From NCBI RefSeq assembly GCF_047971885.1, contig NZ_JBKEAE010000154.1, positions 1 through 31,475 on the forward strand: a stretch of DNA of 31,475 bases, written 5' to 3'. Within the stretch, counting starts at the first letter, position 1. Every line of letters begins with the position of its first letter. A program made the position numbers and the translations under genes. Source of the stretch: Tropicimonas sp047971885 (GTDB taxonomy: Bacteria > Pseudomonadota > Alphaproteobacteria > Rhodobacterales > Rhodobacteraceae). This document shows positions 15,072 through 22,743 of this stretch, piece by piece. Below the pieces are notes generated by a model. The model searched no databases and had not been told where the DNA came from. It was given only the letters and a program-made list of their open reading frames with translations.

Positions 15072-16796
15072 TCAGTACCCGACCGTCGCCGCATCGACCT
15101 GACGCGGGTCCGAGGCGCCGAAAAGCAGCCCGCGATCCGTGTCGAGCATGATCGACTGGGTCGAGCCCATCACCGGTTGCTGGCTTACCGCGTGCCCGCG
15201 CTGTTCGAGAATGGCGAGAGTATCGCGGCTGATGCCGTCCTCGATCCGGATCTCGTCGGGCAGCCACTGGTGGTGGATGCGCGGCGCAAACGTTGCCTCG
15301 GCGATGTTCATGCCGTGGTCGATCACATTCATGATCACCTGCAACGTGGTGGTGATGATGCGCGATCCGCCGGGGCTGCCGGTGACAACGAACACCTCGC
15401 CGTCCTTCATCACCATGGTGGGCGACATCGACGAAAGCGGGCGCTTGCCGCCCTCGACGGCATTGGCGTCGCCACCGACAAGGCCGTAGGCGTTGGGGAC
15501 GCCGGGCTTGGCCGAGAAATCGTCCATCTCGTTGTTCAGCAACACGCCGGTTCCTTCGGCGACGAGGCCCGAGCCATAGGAGAAGTTGATCGTATAGGTG
15601 TTCGACACCGCGTTCCCCCATTGGTCGACGACCGAGAAATGCGTGGTCTCGTTGCTTTCATAGGGGGTCAGATCGCCCGGCAGAATGGTGCTGGAAGGCG
15701 TCGCGGCATAGAGGCTGATCTGCTTGCGCAGATCGTCGGCATATTGCTTCGAGGTCAGCACCTCGAGTGGTACGTCGACGAAATCGCTGTCGCCCAGGTA
15801 TTCGGAACGGTCCGCATAGGCGCGCTTCATCGCCTCGGCCATCAGGTGAATGGTGTCGGCCGAGTTATGCCCCAGAAAGCCGATCGGGTAGTCTTCGAGG
15901 ATATTGAGGATCTGCACGATATGAACCCCGCCCGAACTGGGCGGCGGCATCGAGACGATCTCGTATCCGCGATAGGTGCCGCGCACGGGTTCGCGCATCA
16001 CCGGCTTGTAATTCGCCAGATCCTCGACCGTCATGCGCCCGTCGGCAGCCTGCACCGCGGCGGCGATATCCTCTGCGACCTGCCCCTTGTAGAAACCGTC
16101 CGGCCCCTCGTCGGCGATCTTCTGCAACGTCCTGGCAAGATCGGACTGCACCAGCATTTCGCCCGGCTCATAGAAACCGCCGCCTTCCTTGAAGAAGATC
16201 TTCTCGGACGAGGGCCATTTCTTCAGCCGGCCTTCCAGTTCCTTGAGGCTGTCGGCCAGTCCCGGCGTTACCGCGATACCGTCGCGCGCCAGCGCGATCG
16301 ACGGGGCGAGCACATCGGCAAGGCTCATGGTTCCGTATTGTTCGAGCGCTGCCTGCATCCCGGCAACCGTTCCCGGCACCCCCACGGCAAGGCCGGTATA
16401 GCGCGACAATTCGCTGTCGGCATTGCCATCTGCGTCGAGGAACATGTCGCGATCGGCCGAGGCCGGGGCCATTTCGCGGTAGTCGATGGCGGCGGTTTCA
16501 CCGCTCTCCGCCTCGTGCACCATCATGAAACCGCCGCCGCCCAGGTTGCCGGCCCGCGGCAGCGTCACCGCTAGCGCGAAAGCCACTGCCACCCCGGCAT
16601 CCACCGCGTTGCCGCCCGCTTCGAGAATGTCGAGCCCGACCTGCGCCGCCACGGCTTCCTGCGCGGCGACCATGCCATGCGCCGCATAGACCGGGTGTAT
16701 CCGGTCGTCGCCCGAATAGATGGCCGCCTGCTGCGCCATGGCCGGCACCGCCGTGGCCAGTGAGGCGCCCAATGCGCCCACCATGAACCTTTTCAT
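15072..16796 (-). CDS. ggt: Gamma-glutamyltransferase
   Basis: 574 aa with a signal peptide (MKRFMVGALGASLATAVPAMA) and a GGGGGTAAGG ribosome region. It follows the classic two-subunit precursor plan. The large-subunit part has 'AAHGMVAAQEAVAAQVGLDIL.AGGNAVDA' and 'GNLGGGGFM'. Thr384 in 'ESNETTHFSVVD' is the autocleavage site and becomes the N-terminal nucleophile of the small subunit. 'RPLSSMSPT' and 'GSPGG' are the oxyanion and substrate-binding loops. The enzyme hydrolyses or transfers the gamma-glutamyl group of glutathione in the periplasm. It lies 187 bp downstream of the sugar-acid kinase gene on the same strand, with no obvious metabolic link, and probably has its own promoter. Confidence 0.95.
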   Translation of the reverse strand: MKRFMVGALGASLATAVPAMAQQAAIYSGDDRIHPVYAAHGMVAAQEAVAAQVGLDILEAGGNAVDAGVAVAFALAVTLPRAGNLGGGGFMMVHEAESGETAAIDYREMAPASADRDMFLDADGNADSELSRYTGLAVGVPGTVAGMQAALEQYGTMSLADVLAPSIALARDGIAVTPGLADSLKELEGRLKKWPSSEKIFFKEGGGFYEPGEMLVQSDLARTLQKIADEGPDGFYKGQVAEDIAAAVQAADGRMTVEDLANYKPVMREPVRGTYRGYEIVSMPPPSSGGVHIVQILNILEDYPIGFLGHNSADTIHLMAEAMKRAYADRSEYLGDSDFVDVPLEVLTSKQYADDLRKQISLYAATPSSTILPGDLTPYESNETTHFSVVDQWGNAVSNTYTINFSYGSGLVAEGTGVLLNNEMDDFSAKPGVPNAYGLVGGDANAVEGGKRPLSSMSPTMVMKDGEVFVVTGSPGGSRIITTTLQVIMNVIDHGMNIAEATFAPRIHHQWLPDEIRIEDGISRDTLAILEQRGHAVSQQPVMGSTQSIMLDTDRGLLFGASDPRQVDAATVGY

Positions 16797-16961
16797 ACCT
16801 TACCCCCTGATATCATTGGACAGAAAAAGCATGGCAGCGAAACGGGCAGGTGACAAGCAGGGGTTGTGTTTCTCGCGTCCATTCATGTGGAGTCCGCCTG
16901 CCGGATTTTCGGCGGGAATCACGTGAGGCAAGCGTAATGCCCTGATCTTACGTGAAATAAC

Positions 16962-16987
16962 CTGACGGTATGGGTAGATAGCGTCAG
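16962..16987 (-). terminator. Weak hairpin at the end of the sugar-acid kinase gene
   Basis: ctgacg (16962-16967) and cgtcag (16982-16987) pair around a 14-nt loop overlapping the kinase stop codon. On the minus strand they are followed by a short T-rich stretch (gttattt). It is a possible weak terminator before ggt. Confidence 0.3.
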
Positions 16988-18015
16988 TGCGGTGCGCCGG
17001 GCATGATTCGCCCGACGAGCCGGACCAGCGTATCTGCGGCGCCAAATCCGCCGGATTTTGTCACCACCGTTACGGTTTGTCCGTGATATTCCGCCGTGGC
17101 GGCCGGGACGCCGGGCAGGATTTCGCCCAGCACCGTCAGGTGTTCGACGCCCATGCCGCCAAGTATGGCGTTTGCGGATTCGCCGCCGCAGGCAAAGATC
17201 GTTCGCGCCGAGAGGTGGACAAGACCCCTCAACGCCGAACGCGCAAATGCGGCGCCCGCGATTCCGGGCTCTGCGGGCCCGGAACCTTGCGTCATCCGCA
17301 GCAGCAGCACCGGCGCGCGGGGAAGATCGCCGGCCTCGCCGTTGGGGGCGTCGTGGACGGGGATCTGCCGCAGCATGGCAACCTGCGCGCCTGTCACCGG
17401 ATCGCGCGAGCCGATGGCAAGCAACGCCGGGCCGGGCAGGTCGAGATCGGGCGGGGCCGGGCGGTTGGGCCGTAGCCGCCGCGCCAGCGCCGCGGCAAGG
17501 CCCGCCGCGCCGACATAGACGCAACCGGCCAGATCCCCGGGCAATGCCGCGTCGAGATCGGCGTCGCTGCGGATTTCGGGAATTGTCGCCGGTCGGCCGA
17601 TCCGTTCCGCGACCGGGATGGGGGTTTCGACGCCGGCACCCGTCACGCGTCTGTCGATGCACAGCCGCCCGAGCGCGGGCAGGGCGGGGCTGACCAGAAG
17701 CGCCGGATACCCATGCAGCAGGGTGTCGAGTTCGGCCTGAATGTGGCCCTTCAGCCGGCTGTCGATCTTCTTGAAGAGGATGGCCGGCTCGTTCCGTATC
17801 GCCTGCCGCACCTCATGCAGCGCCTTGCGTGCCGCTTCCTCGCTGCCGTCGCGCGATCCGGTCGATACCGAGACGACTTCGGCGCCCGAGGCCAGCGCGG
17901 CCGGAAGTCCGGCAGGGGTGCGCGCCACCAGGACCCGGCCCCTCCGGTTGGCGAAAGGCACCGCACTGTCGAGCGCACCGGTCAGATCGTCGGCGACTAT
18001 GAGGACCTCTGCCAT
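16984..18015 (-). CDS. Four-carbon acid sugar kinase (DUF1537 family), probable D-threonate kinase
   Basis: 343 aa. The N-terminal domain begins 'VLIVADDLTGALDSAVPFA' and contains 'FKKIDSRLKGHIQAELD'. The C-terminal nucleotide-binding domain has 'IFACGGESANAIL' and 'VVTKSGGFGAADTL'. This is the order of the four-carbon acid sugar kinase family (OtnK/DtnK). Members use ATP to phosphorylate D-threonate or D-erythronate at C4. The pdxA2-type oxidase just upstream points to D-threonate, since that pair (DtnK + PdxA2) converts it to dihydroxyacetone phosphate. The start is 34 bp after the FCD regulator stop. It is somewhat shorter than the usual ~400-430 aa for the family. Confidence 0.85.
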   Translation of the reverse strand: MAEVLIVADDLTGALDSAVPFANRRGRVLVARTPAGLPAALASGAEVVSVSTGSRDGSEEAARKALHEVRQAIRNEPAILFKKIDSRLKGHIQAELDTLLHGYPALLVSPALPALGRLCIDRRVTGAGVETPIPVAERIGRPATIPEIRSDADLDAALPGDLAGCVYVGAAGLAAALARRLRPNRPAPPDLDLPGPALLAIGSRDPVTGAQVAMLRQIPVHDAPNGEAGDLPRAPVLLLRMTQGSGPAEPGIAGAAFARSALRGLVHLSARTIFACGGESANAILGGMGVEHLTVLGEILPGVPAATAEYHGQTVTVVTKSGGFGAADTLVRLVGRIMPGAPH

Positions 18016-18049
18016 CGGTTTGCCCCTTCGTGCGACCGGATTGTTGCGC

Positions 18050-18769
18050 CTATTTCATCCGCAGATCGAGCAGCCCGCCGCCAAACAGCCGCTCGCGCGA
18101 GTTTTCCAGATGCCCGCGCATCAGATGCCGCGCCCTGTCCGGCTCCCGGCCGGCAATCGCGTCGAAAATCGCCCTGTGCTCGTCGAGAACGGCATTCAGA
18201 AAGGCGTGACCGCCACTGATCAGGGCCGTTCCGTGCAGTGTCATGCCGACATTGATGTGCTCGCGCAGGGCACGCAGCGACGTTTCGAAATACTGGTTGT
18301 TCGATGCCCTGGCGATTCCGTGGTGGAAGGAGAAATCCGCGTCCTCCCGGTGCTGCATCGAGTCGGTCGCGGCACGCAGCAACTCCAGCGCCTCCTCGAT
18401 CCGTTCTAGCGCTTCGGCGTTGCGGCGTTCGGCGGCGAGTGCCGCGGCTTCGGTTTCGAGGTTCAGGCGGAATTCGTAGCACCGCTGAATGTCAGCCAGG
18501 GTCTCGACCCGGCCATAGCCCACCGGCGTGGTTCTGGTGACACGAACATACGACCCCGCACCCTGGCGCGAATAGATCATCCCCTCACCCCGCAGCCGTT
18601 CCAGCGCCGTCCGCAGAACCGGGCGCGAGACGTCGAATTCCTGTGAAAGCACCGCCTCCGGCGGCAGCTTTTCGTTGGAAACGTAATCGCCGTTGATGAT
18701 GCGGCTGTAGAGAAGATGGTAGACGCGATCTGCCAGGGTTGTCCGCTTTTTCGTACTTGTTGCCTTCAT
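18050..18769 (-). CDS. GntR-family transcriptional regulator, FCD (FadR C-terminal) subfamily
   Basis: 239 aa from the ATG at 18769 (GGAAAG upstream); the much longer open frame above it overlaps pdxA2 and is discounted. The N-terminal winged helix has 'VYHLLYSRIINGDYVSNEKLPPEAVLSQEFDVSRPVLRTALERLRGEGMI', read here in two parts, and 'GAGSYVR'. The C-terminal FCD domain is all-helical, with His residues in 'FHHGIA', 'LDEHRAI' and 'MRGHLEN' that bind metal or ligand in this subfamily. It sits between pdxA2 and the kinase gene, so it probably represses the pathway and is relieved by a tetronate or its phosphate. Two candidate operator repeats lie upstream of pdxA2. Confidence 0.9.
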   Translation of the reverse strand: MKATSTKKRTTLADRVYHLLYSRIINGDYVSNEKLPPEAVLSQEFDVSRPVLRTALERLRGEGMIYSRQGAGSYVRVTRTTPVGYGRVETLADIQRCYEFRLNLETEAAALAAERRNAEALERIEEALELLRAATDSMQHREDADFSFHHGIARASNNQYFETSLRALREHINVGMTLHGTALISGGHAFLNAVLDEHRAIFDAIAGREPDRARHLMRGHLENSRERLFGGGLLDLRMK

Positions 18770-18915
18770 CGACTTTCCGTCACCTGATTCGTCTCGTGCC
18801 AGGCACTCCCCGGCACGTGGCGTATTGGTCAGAAAATTGACAGGTTTGACAAGCCGATGGCGCATGATACGCAGCGGAACGGCCCCGTCGCCGCAACCGC
18901 AGGCGATATAACCGG

Positions 18916-19902
18916 TCAAGACACGTCGGTTCGCGCCGCAGCCAGTTTCCTGCCATATTCCAGCGCCGCAAGCATGTTCACATGGTTCGCCCGGCCGGTT
19001 CCCGCAAGGTCGAAGGCCGTTCCGTGATCGACCGAGCAGCGGTCGATCGGCAGGCCGAGCGACACGTTCACCGCCGTGTCGAACGCGATAAGCTTGATCG
19101 GAATGTGGCCCTGATCGTGATACTGGGCAACGACCAGATCGAAGGCGCCGGTGTTGGCGCGATGATAGACCGTGTCGGCAGGGACCGGCCCGGTCACGTC
19201 GATGCCCTCGGCCTGCGCCCGCGCCACCGCCGGGGCAACCTGCAGGTCGTCCTCGCGGCCGAACAGCCCGCCCTCGCCGCAATGTGGGTTGATTCCGGCA
19301 ACCGCGATGCGCGGCGCGGACAGGCCCATGCGCCGGAAATGCCGATGTCCGGTGATGATCGTCTCGTACACCCGTTCGGGCTGGGCACGGCCGATCGCAT
19401 CCCTGAGAGAGACGTGCGTTGAAACGTGAAGCACGTTCAGCGTTGGCGATGCGAGCAGCATCCACGAGCTTTCTGCGCCTGTCAGGTGGGCCAGCATCCC
19501 GGTGTGGCCGTCGTAATGGTGTCCTGCCGCGTTGAGCGCGGCCTTGCTGATAGGCGCCGTGACGATGGCCGATGCCGCTCCGCCGCTTGTCATTTCGACC
19601 GCGCGCGCAACATAGCGGTAGCTTGCTTCGCCGCAGGCCTCGGAAAGGATGCCGAACCTGCCCGGCAGCCCGGGCACCGGCACATGGATCACCGAAAGCG
19701 CGCCTTCCGCCGGTGCCTTGAAATCCGCCAGTTTCAGGTTCGTATCCGTAACGGCAATGGCAGTTTCCAGCGTATCCGGATCGCCGATGACGGCATAGCG
19801 TGTACGCTCCCCGACCGGCAGGCTCGCAATCGCCCTGACGGTAACCTCGGCGCCTACTCCGGCGGGATCCCCCATTGTAATGACGATAGGCTTGTCGGTC
19901 AT
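18916..19902 (-). CDS. pdxA2: 4-phospho-D-threonate 3-dehydrogenase (PdxA2-type, PdxA family)
   Basis: 328 aa from the ATG at 19902, with AAGGAG nearby; the open frame starts further up but has no ribosome site. 'PIVITMGDPAGVGAEV' is the PdxA start. The three metal-ligand His residues are seen at 133 ('GHTGM'), 207 ('INPHCGEGG') and 262 ('QYHDQGH'). 'SVDHGTAFDLAGTG' is the family C-terminal motif. PdxA itself works on 4-phosphohydroxy-L-threonine in vitamin B6 synthesis. The neighbouring four-carbon sugar-acid kinase and FCD regulator argue for the catabolic PdxA2 role, oxidative decarboxylation of 4-phospho-D-threonate to dihydroxyacetone phosphate. Confidence 0.88.
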   Translation of the reverse strand: MTDKPIVITMGDPAGVGAEVTVRAIASLPVGERTRYAVIGDPDTLETAIAVTDTNLKLADFKAPAEGALSVIHVPVPGLPGRFGILSEACGEASYRYVARAVEMTSGGAASAIVTAPISKAALNAAGHHYDGHTGMLAHLTGAESSWMLLASPTLNVLHVSTHVSLRDAIGRAQPERVYETIITGHRHFRRMGLSAPRIAVAGINPHCGEGGLFGREDDLQVAPAVARAQAEGIDVTGPVPADTVYHRANTGAFDLVVAQYHDQGHIPIKLIAFDTAVNVSLGLPIDRCSVDHGTAFDLAGTGRANHVNMLAALEYGRKLAAARTDVS

Positions 19903-20055
19903 CCTGAAAACTCCTTTTGGCCGGTCCGTATCATGGACGGGTGAAAGCGCCGCATCATCGCGGCATTCTCCGGTCGTGGTCCGGCAGGCAGCGATCCGGC
20001 ACCTGCCCAATGGATTTCAGAACCATGAAAACCACCTCGACATGAGTCACCGACT

Positions 20056-20092
20056 TTGTAATCTTGTAATGAATATATGTCGATAGTTCATT
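20056..20092. promoter_or_regulatory. Repeat cluster upstream of pdxA2, candidate operator for the FCD regulator
   Basis: ttgtaat occurs twice with 8-bp spacing (20056-20062 and 20064-20070). An inverted pair aatgaa/ttcatt (20068-20073 and 20087-20092) overlaps it. These lie ~155-190 bp upstream of the pdxA2 start, in an AT-rich patch suitable for a promoter. Assignment to the FCD regulator is inference from position. Confidence 0.3.
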
Positions 20093-20617
20093 GAGAAACT
20101 AGGGAGAGCCAGAGAGGAGCAGGCAGCCGCCTTCAGGCAGCATATATAATTTATGTTATTCAATACATTACTGAGTGAAATGGTATTATGGTATTCTGGA
20201 TGTTCGCAAGACCATCTGCTTGCGGGGATTTTGATAAGTTTACAAATACACCGAAATCTGCTGCGTACGATGTGCTGGCGGGGATGCGTGTCCGGCAGGG
20301 CGGTCGAGGACGCCATGGTAATCGATGCCGTCGGCGGCGCCGGCGAATCTCTCAACGGGCACGTCGCCGGCGAATTCTTCACAGGCAATTCACGCAAGGC
20401 AATCCTCCGGACGGTGTATTCTGCTCATATCGGGCAGATCACCTCTCCCGGAGGTTTGAGTACGCGATTGTTCAACGCCGATCCGCGAGACTTGAGCGAC
20501 GGTATCCGTCAATTAGGACGGTGGCTCGCAGTTACCGTTGTTCAGGTCTCGCGGGCTTTCCGCCCCGGGCCGCCCCGGGCGATCCCGCGCAGACCATCCC
20601 ATCCCTGAGGTCTGCGG
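20093..20617. other. Gene-poor stretch upstream of pdxA2
   Basis: No recognisable gene. The left part (to ~20260) is AT-rich; the rest has normal GC. The longest plus-strand frame (20153-20608) has a middle segment (~20310-20540) with protein-like composition, including 'EFFTGNSRKAILRTVYSAHIG', but no ribosome site and a Cys/Trp/Arg-rich start. It may be the remnant of a decayed gene or simply non-coding. Confidence 0.4.
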
Positions 20618-20643
20618 ACGGGGCAGGGCGACGGGGCAGGGCG
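20618..20643. repeat. Two-copy 13-bp tandem repeat
   Basis: acggggcagggcg is repeated exactly twice in tandem, immediately before the hairpin at 20645-20680. A third, partial start (acg) follows. It probably arose by slippage in non-coding DNA. Confidence 0.8.
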
Positions 20644-20644
20644 A

Positions 20645-20680
20645 CGACGGTGCCGGATTTCCTCCCCTCCGGCACCGTCG
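20645..20680 (-). terminator. Strong 12-bp perfect hairpin, end of the 76-aa protein gene
   Basis: cgacggtgccgg (20645-20656) and ccggcaccgtcg (20669-20680) form a perfect 12-bp stem with a 12-nt loop, 30 bp past the stop of the small minus-strand gene. There is no T-run, so termination may be factor-assisted. It also insulates the cassette from the pdxA2 side. Confidence 0.6.
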
Positions 20681-20709
20681 CCGCGCCCGGTCAGCGCGGT
20701 GCCTGCTCC

Positions 20710-20940
20710 TTATTCTTCACTGTCGCGTCTGGTGCGAATGGCATCGCCGGGCACGTCCGGATGCAGATCGTCGGGACCGACGCGATCGATGACAACGATC
20801 ATCCAGGCCAGCGTTTCGCGCAATTCGGGCGGCAGCCGCTCGTCACCGACCATCTGTGCCGGGTATTGGCGCAAACCGGGCCAGCGCTCGTAGAACTCGA
20901 AGATCGTTTCGATACCAAGTTGCGATTCCTCGCGGCTCAT
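20710..20940 (-). CDS. Small acidic protein of unknown function (76 aa)
   Basis: The start at 20940 is decided by a near-perfect AAGGAGG ribosome site 8-9 nt upstream; longer frames lack one. The protein begins MSREESQLGIETIFEFYERWPG and has a hydrophobic patch 'TLAWMIVVIDRVG' and an acidic/basic tail. It is probably a compact helical cytoplasmic protein without signal or membrane segment. It matches no family I recognise. It is divergent from the SARP-type regulator across 143 bp and closed by a strong hairpin, so it may share the regulator's promoter region and belong to the same system as the PAP2-type enzyme and subtilase. Confidence 0.7.
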   Translation of the reverse strand: MSREESQLGIETIFEFYERWPGLRQYPAQMVGDERLPPELRETLAWMIVVIDRVGPDDLHPDVPGDAIRTRRDSEE

Positions 20941-21083
20941 CGTGCTGATCCTCCTTGGGTGGAAAGCACCGCCATTTTTGCCCGCAGTCGCCACGATCGG
21001 GGCGTGAATAAGGTGTGAGCGGCTTTGCTATCTGACCTGACGTATCGTAAGATCGGATAACTTCCCGGAAAGACTGGTTAACG
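20941..21083. promoter_or_regulatory. Divergent promoter region of the cassette
   Basis: These 143 bp hold the ribosome site of the 76-aa gene and, toward the regulator, an AT-richer half (21015-21065). Promoters for both directions should lie here. No clear palindromic operator was found. The regulator's ribosome site is weak (GGAAAG, distant), which may limit its expression. Confidence 0.45.
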
Positions 21084-22718
21084 ATGGCTGCGCCGCTGGA
21101 AATTTCGCTTTTTGGGACATGCGCCGTCCGGACGACGGGATCCGCCGGTGTCGAGATCCGGGGGGCCAAGCATCGTGCGCTGATCGCGCTTCTGGCGACG
21201 GCGCCGCTGGGCCGGCGGACGCGCAGCTTTCTTCAGCATACGCTCTGGGGCGATGCGGGATATGACAGCGGCCATCAGAACCTGCGCCGGGCCCTGTCGG
21301 ATCTTCGCAAGCTGATGGGCGACGATTTCGACCGGATCTTCAATTCCACCAATTCCGAGGTCGAGATCGTGCTGGACCGCGTGCGCTGCACCGGCGATCC
21401 GCAGTACGGTCTCTTTCTGGACGATCTCAACGTCAGCACACCGGGCTATATCGAATGGCGGCAGAAGGTGCGGGACAATCCGGCGCGGGTGGCTGCCCTG
21501 TGCCGGGACCCCGGCGACACCACGCCGCCCCGGCCGCGTATCACCGCCCTGCCGCTGACGGTGCTGGGCGGTGATCCGGGGTTGCGCACGCTTGCCGACT
21601 GGGTGGCCGAGGAGATTTGCCGCGCCCTGTCGCGATCGTCGCTCTATACTGTCATCTCGCATCTTTCGGCGCGGGCGATGGCGCTGCGGATGGTCGATAT
21701 CGCCGATGTACGCGATACGCTCGATGTCGATTACATGATCACCGGCACGATGCGGCGCAGCCGCGGTGAAAACGTGATCGACTTCGATTTTGTCGATGCG
21801 CGCAGCGGCGTCATCGTCTGGAACCGGCATCTTGCCTGCCCCGAGGACAGGTTTCTCGATGAACTGCCCGAACGTCTGGTCAATGTCGTTGTATCGGCGG
21901 GACGTACCGTGGCCGATGCGGCGATCGCGCATATCCGCGAACGGAGCCTGCCCGATATCGCCGACCACCAGCTTGTGCTGGCCGGGGTTTCGCTGATGCA
22001 CCGGTCGGCCCTGCGGGATTTTCTGCAATCGCACAAGCTGCTGAGCGAGGCCATCGTGCGGCAACCGCGCGCCGCCGAAACGCATGCATGGCTGGGCAAG
22101 TGGTATGTGCTCAACGTGTTCAAGAACTATACCACCGACCGCAGCCGGGATACGCAACTGGCGCTGGACTGCACGGCGCGGGCGCTGGACCTCGATCCAC
22201 AGTCCAGCTTCGGTCTGACGATCGACGGCTTCGCCCATGGTAACCTTCTGAAAAAGATGGATATCGGCGAGGCGCGCTACAGCGCGGCACTGGAGATCAA
22301 CCCGAACGAAAGCCTGTCGTGGCTGCTGCGTGGTATCCTGATGGCCTTTCAGGACGACGGGACGGCGGCGATCCGCGCCACCGGTACCGCGCGGCGCCTG
22401 TCTCCGATCGATCCGTTCGGACATTACTACGACAGCCTGTCTGCCTCGGCCTATCTTGCGGCCGAGGATTATGCGCGTGCGCTGGAACTGGCGGACCGGT
22501 CCCTGATGGTCAACGACCGTCATGTCTCGACCCTGCGCACCCGTGTGGCGGCGCTTTATTTTCTGGGAGATGGTGAAGCCGCCCGGCAGGCCGCGGTCGA
22601 TCTTCTGCGGCGTTTTCCGGATTTCCGGCTGGACGATTATCGGCGCGAACATCCCGGCGCCACCTCCCATACGGGGCAGCGTGTTCTCAGGGCGCTGAGC
22701 GCGTCGGGTATTTCGTAA
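21084..22718 (+). CDS. SARP/BTAD-type transcriptional regulator with TolB-like and TPR regions
   Basis: 544 aa, no signal peptide. Residues ~1-100 are an OmpR-like winged helix in SARP arrangement ('LEISLFGTCAV...G', 'GAKHRALIALLA', 'LWGD', 'NLRRALSDLRKLMG'). A BTAD-like piece ('GLFLDDLNVSTPGYIEWRQ') follows. Residues ~150-290 resemble the TolB N-terminal-like domain seen in CadC-type and adenylate-cyclase-linked regulators ('LADWVAEEICRALSR', 'DVDYMITGTMRR'). The remainder is TPR-like helical repeats ('ALDLDPQSSFGLTIDG', 'ALEINPNESLSWLLRG', 'ALELADRSLMVN'). It is presumably a DNA-binding activator whose TPR part senses a protein or ligand. The PAP2-type gene starts 25 bp downstream, so it probably controls this cassette. 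Confidence 0.82.
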   Translation: MAAPLEISLFGTCAVRTTGSAGVEIRGAKHRALIALLATAPLGRRTRSFLQHTLWGDAGYDSGHQNLRRALSDLRKLMGDDFDRIFNSTNSEVEIVLDRVRCTGDPQYGLFLDDLNVSTPGYIEWRQKVRDNPARVAALCRDPGDTTPPRPRITALPLTVLGGDPGLRTLADWVAEEICRALSRSSLYTVISHLSARAMALRMVDIADVRDTLDVDYMITGTMRRSRGENVIDFDFVDARSGVIVWNRHLACPEDRFLDELPERLVNVVVSAGRTVADAAIAHIRERSLPDIADHQLVLAGVSLMHRSALRDFLQSHKLLSEAIVRQPRAAETHAWLGKWYVLNVFKNYTTDRSRDTQLALDCTARALDLDPQSSFGLTIDGFAHGNLLKKMDIGEARYSAALEINPNESLSWLLRGILMAFQDDGTAAIRATGTARRLSPIDPFGHYYDSLSASAYLAAEDYARALELADRSLMVNDRHVSTLRTRVAALYFLGDGEAARQAAVDLLRRFPDFRLDDYRREHPGATSHTGQRVLRALSASGIS

Positions 22719-22743
22719 TCACAACAGGAAGAGAGGGTGGAAA

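Noticed and set aside
16919..16926. tcacgtga palindrome upstream of ggt
   Set aside because: Eight bases in a GC-rich genome is weak evidence, and its position does not match a clear promoter.
18770..19465. N-terminal extension of the FCD regulator frame into pdxA2
   Set aside because: The extension is antisense-like filler overlapping pdxA2. ATG 18769 has a ribosome site and gives the normal family length.
20153..20608. 151-codon plus-strand frame upstream of the cassette
   Set aside because: Cys/Trp-rich start, no ribosome site and no family resemblance; mentioned only as a possible relic.
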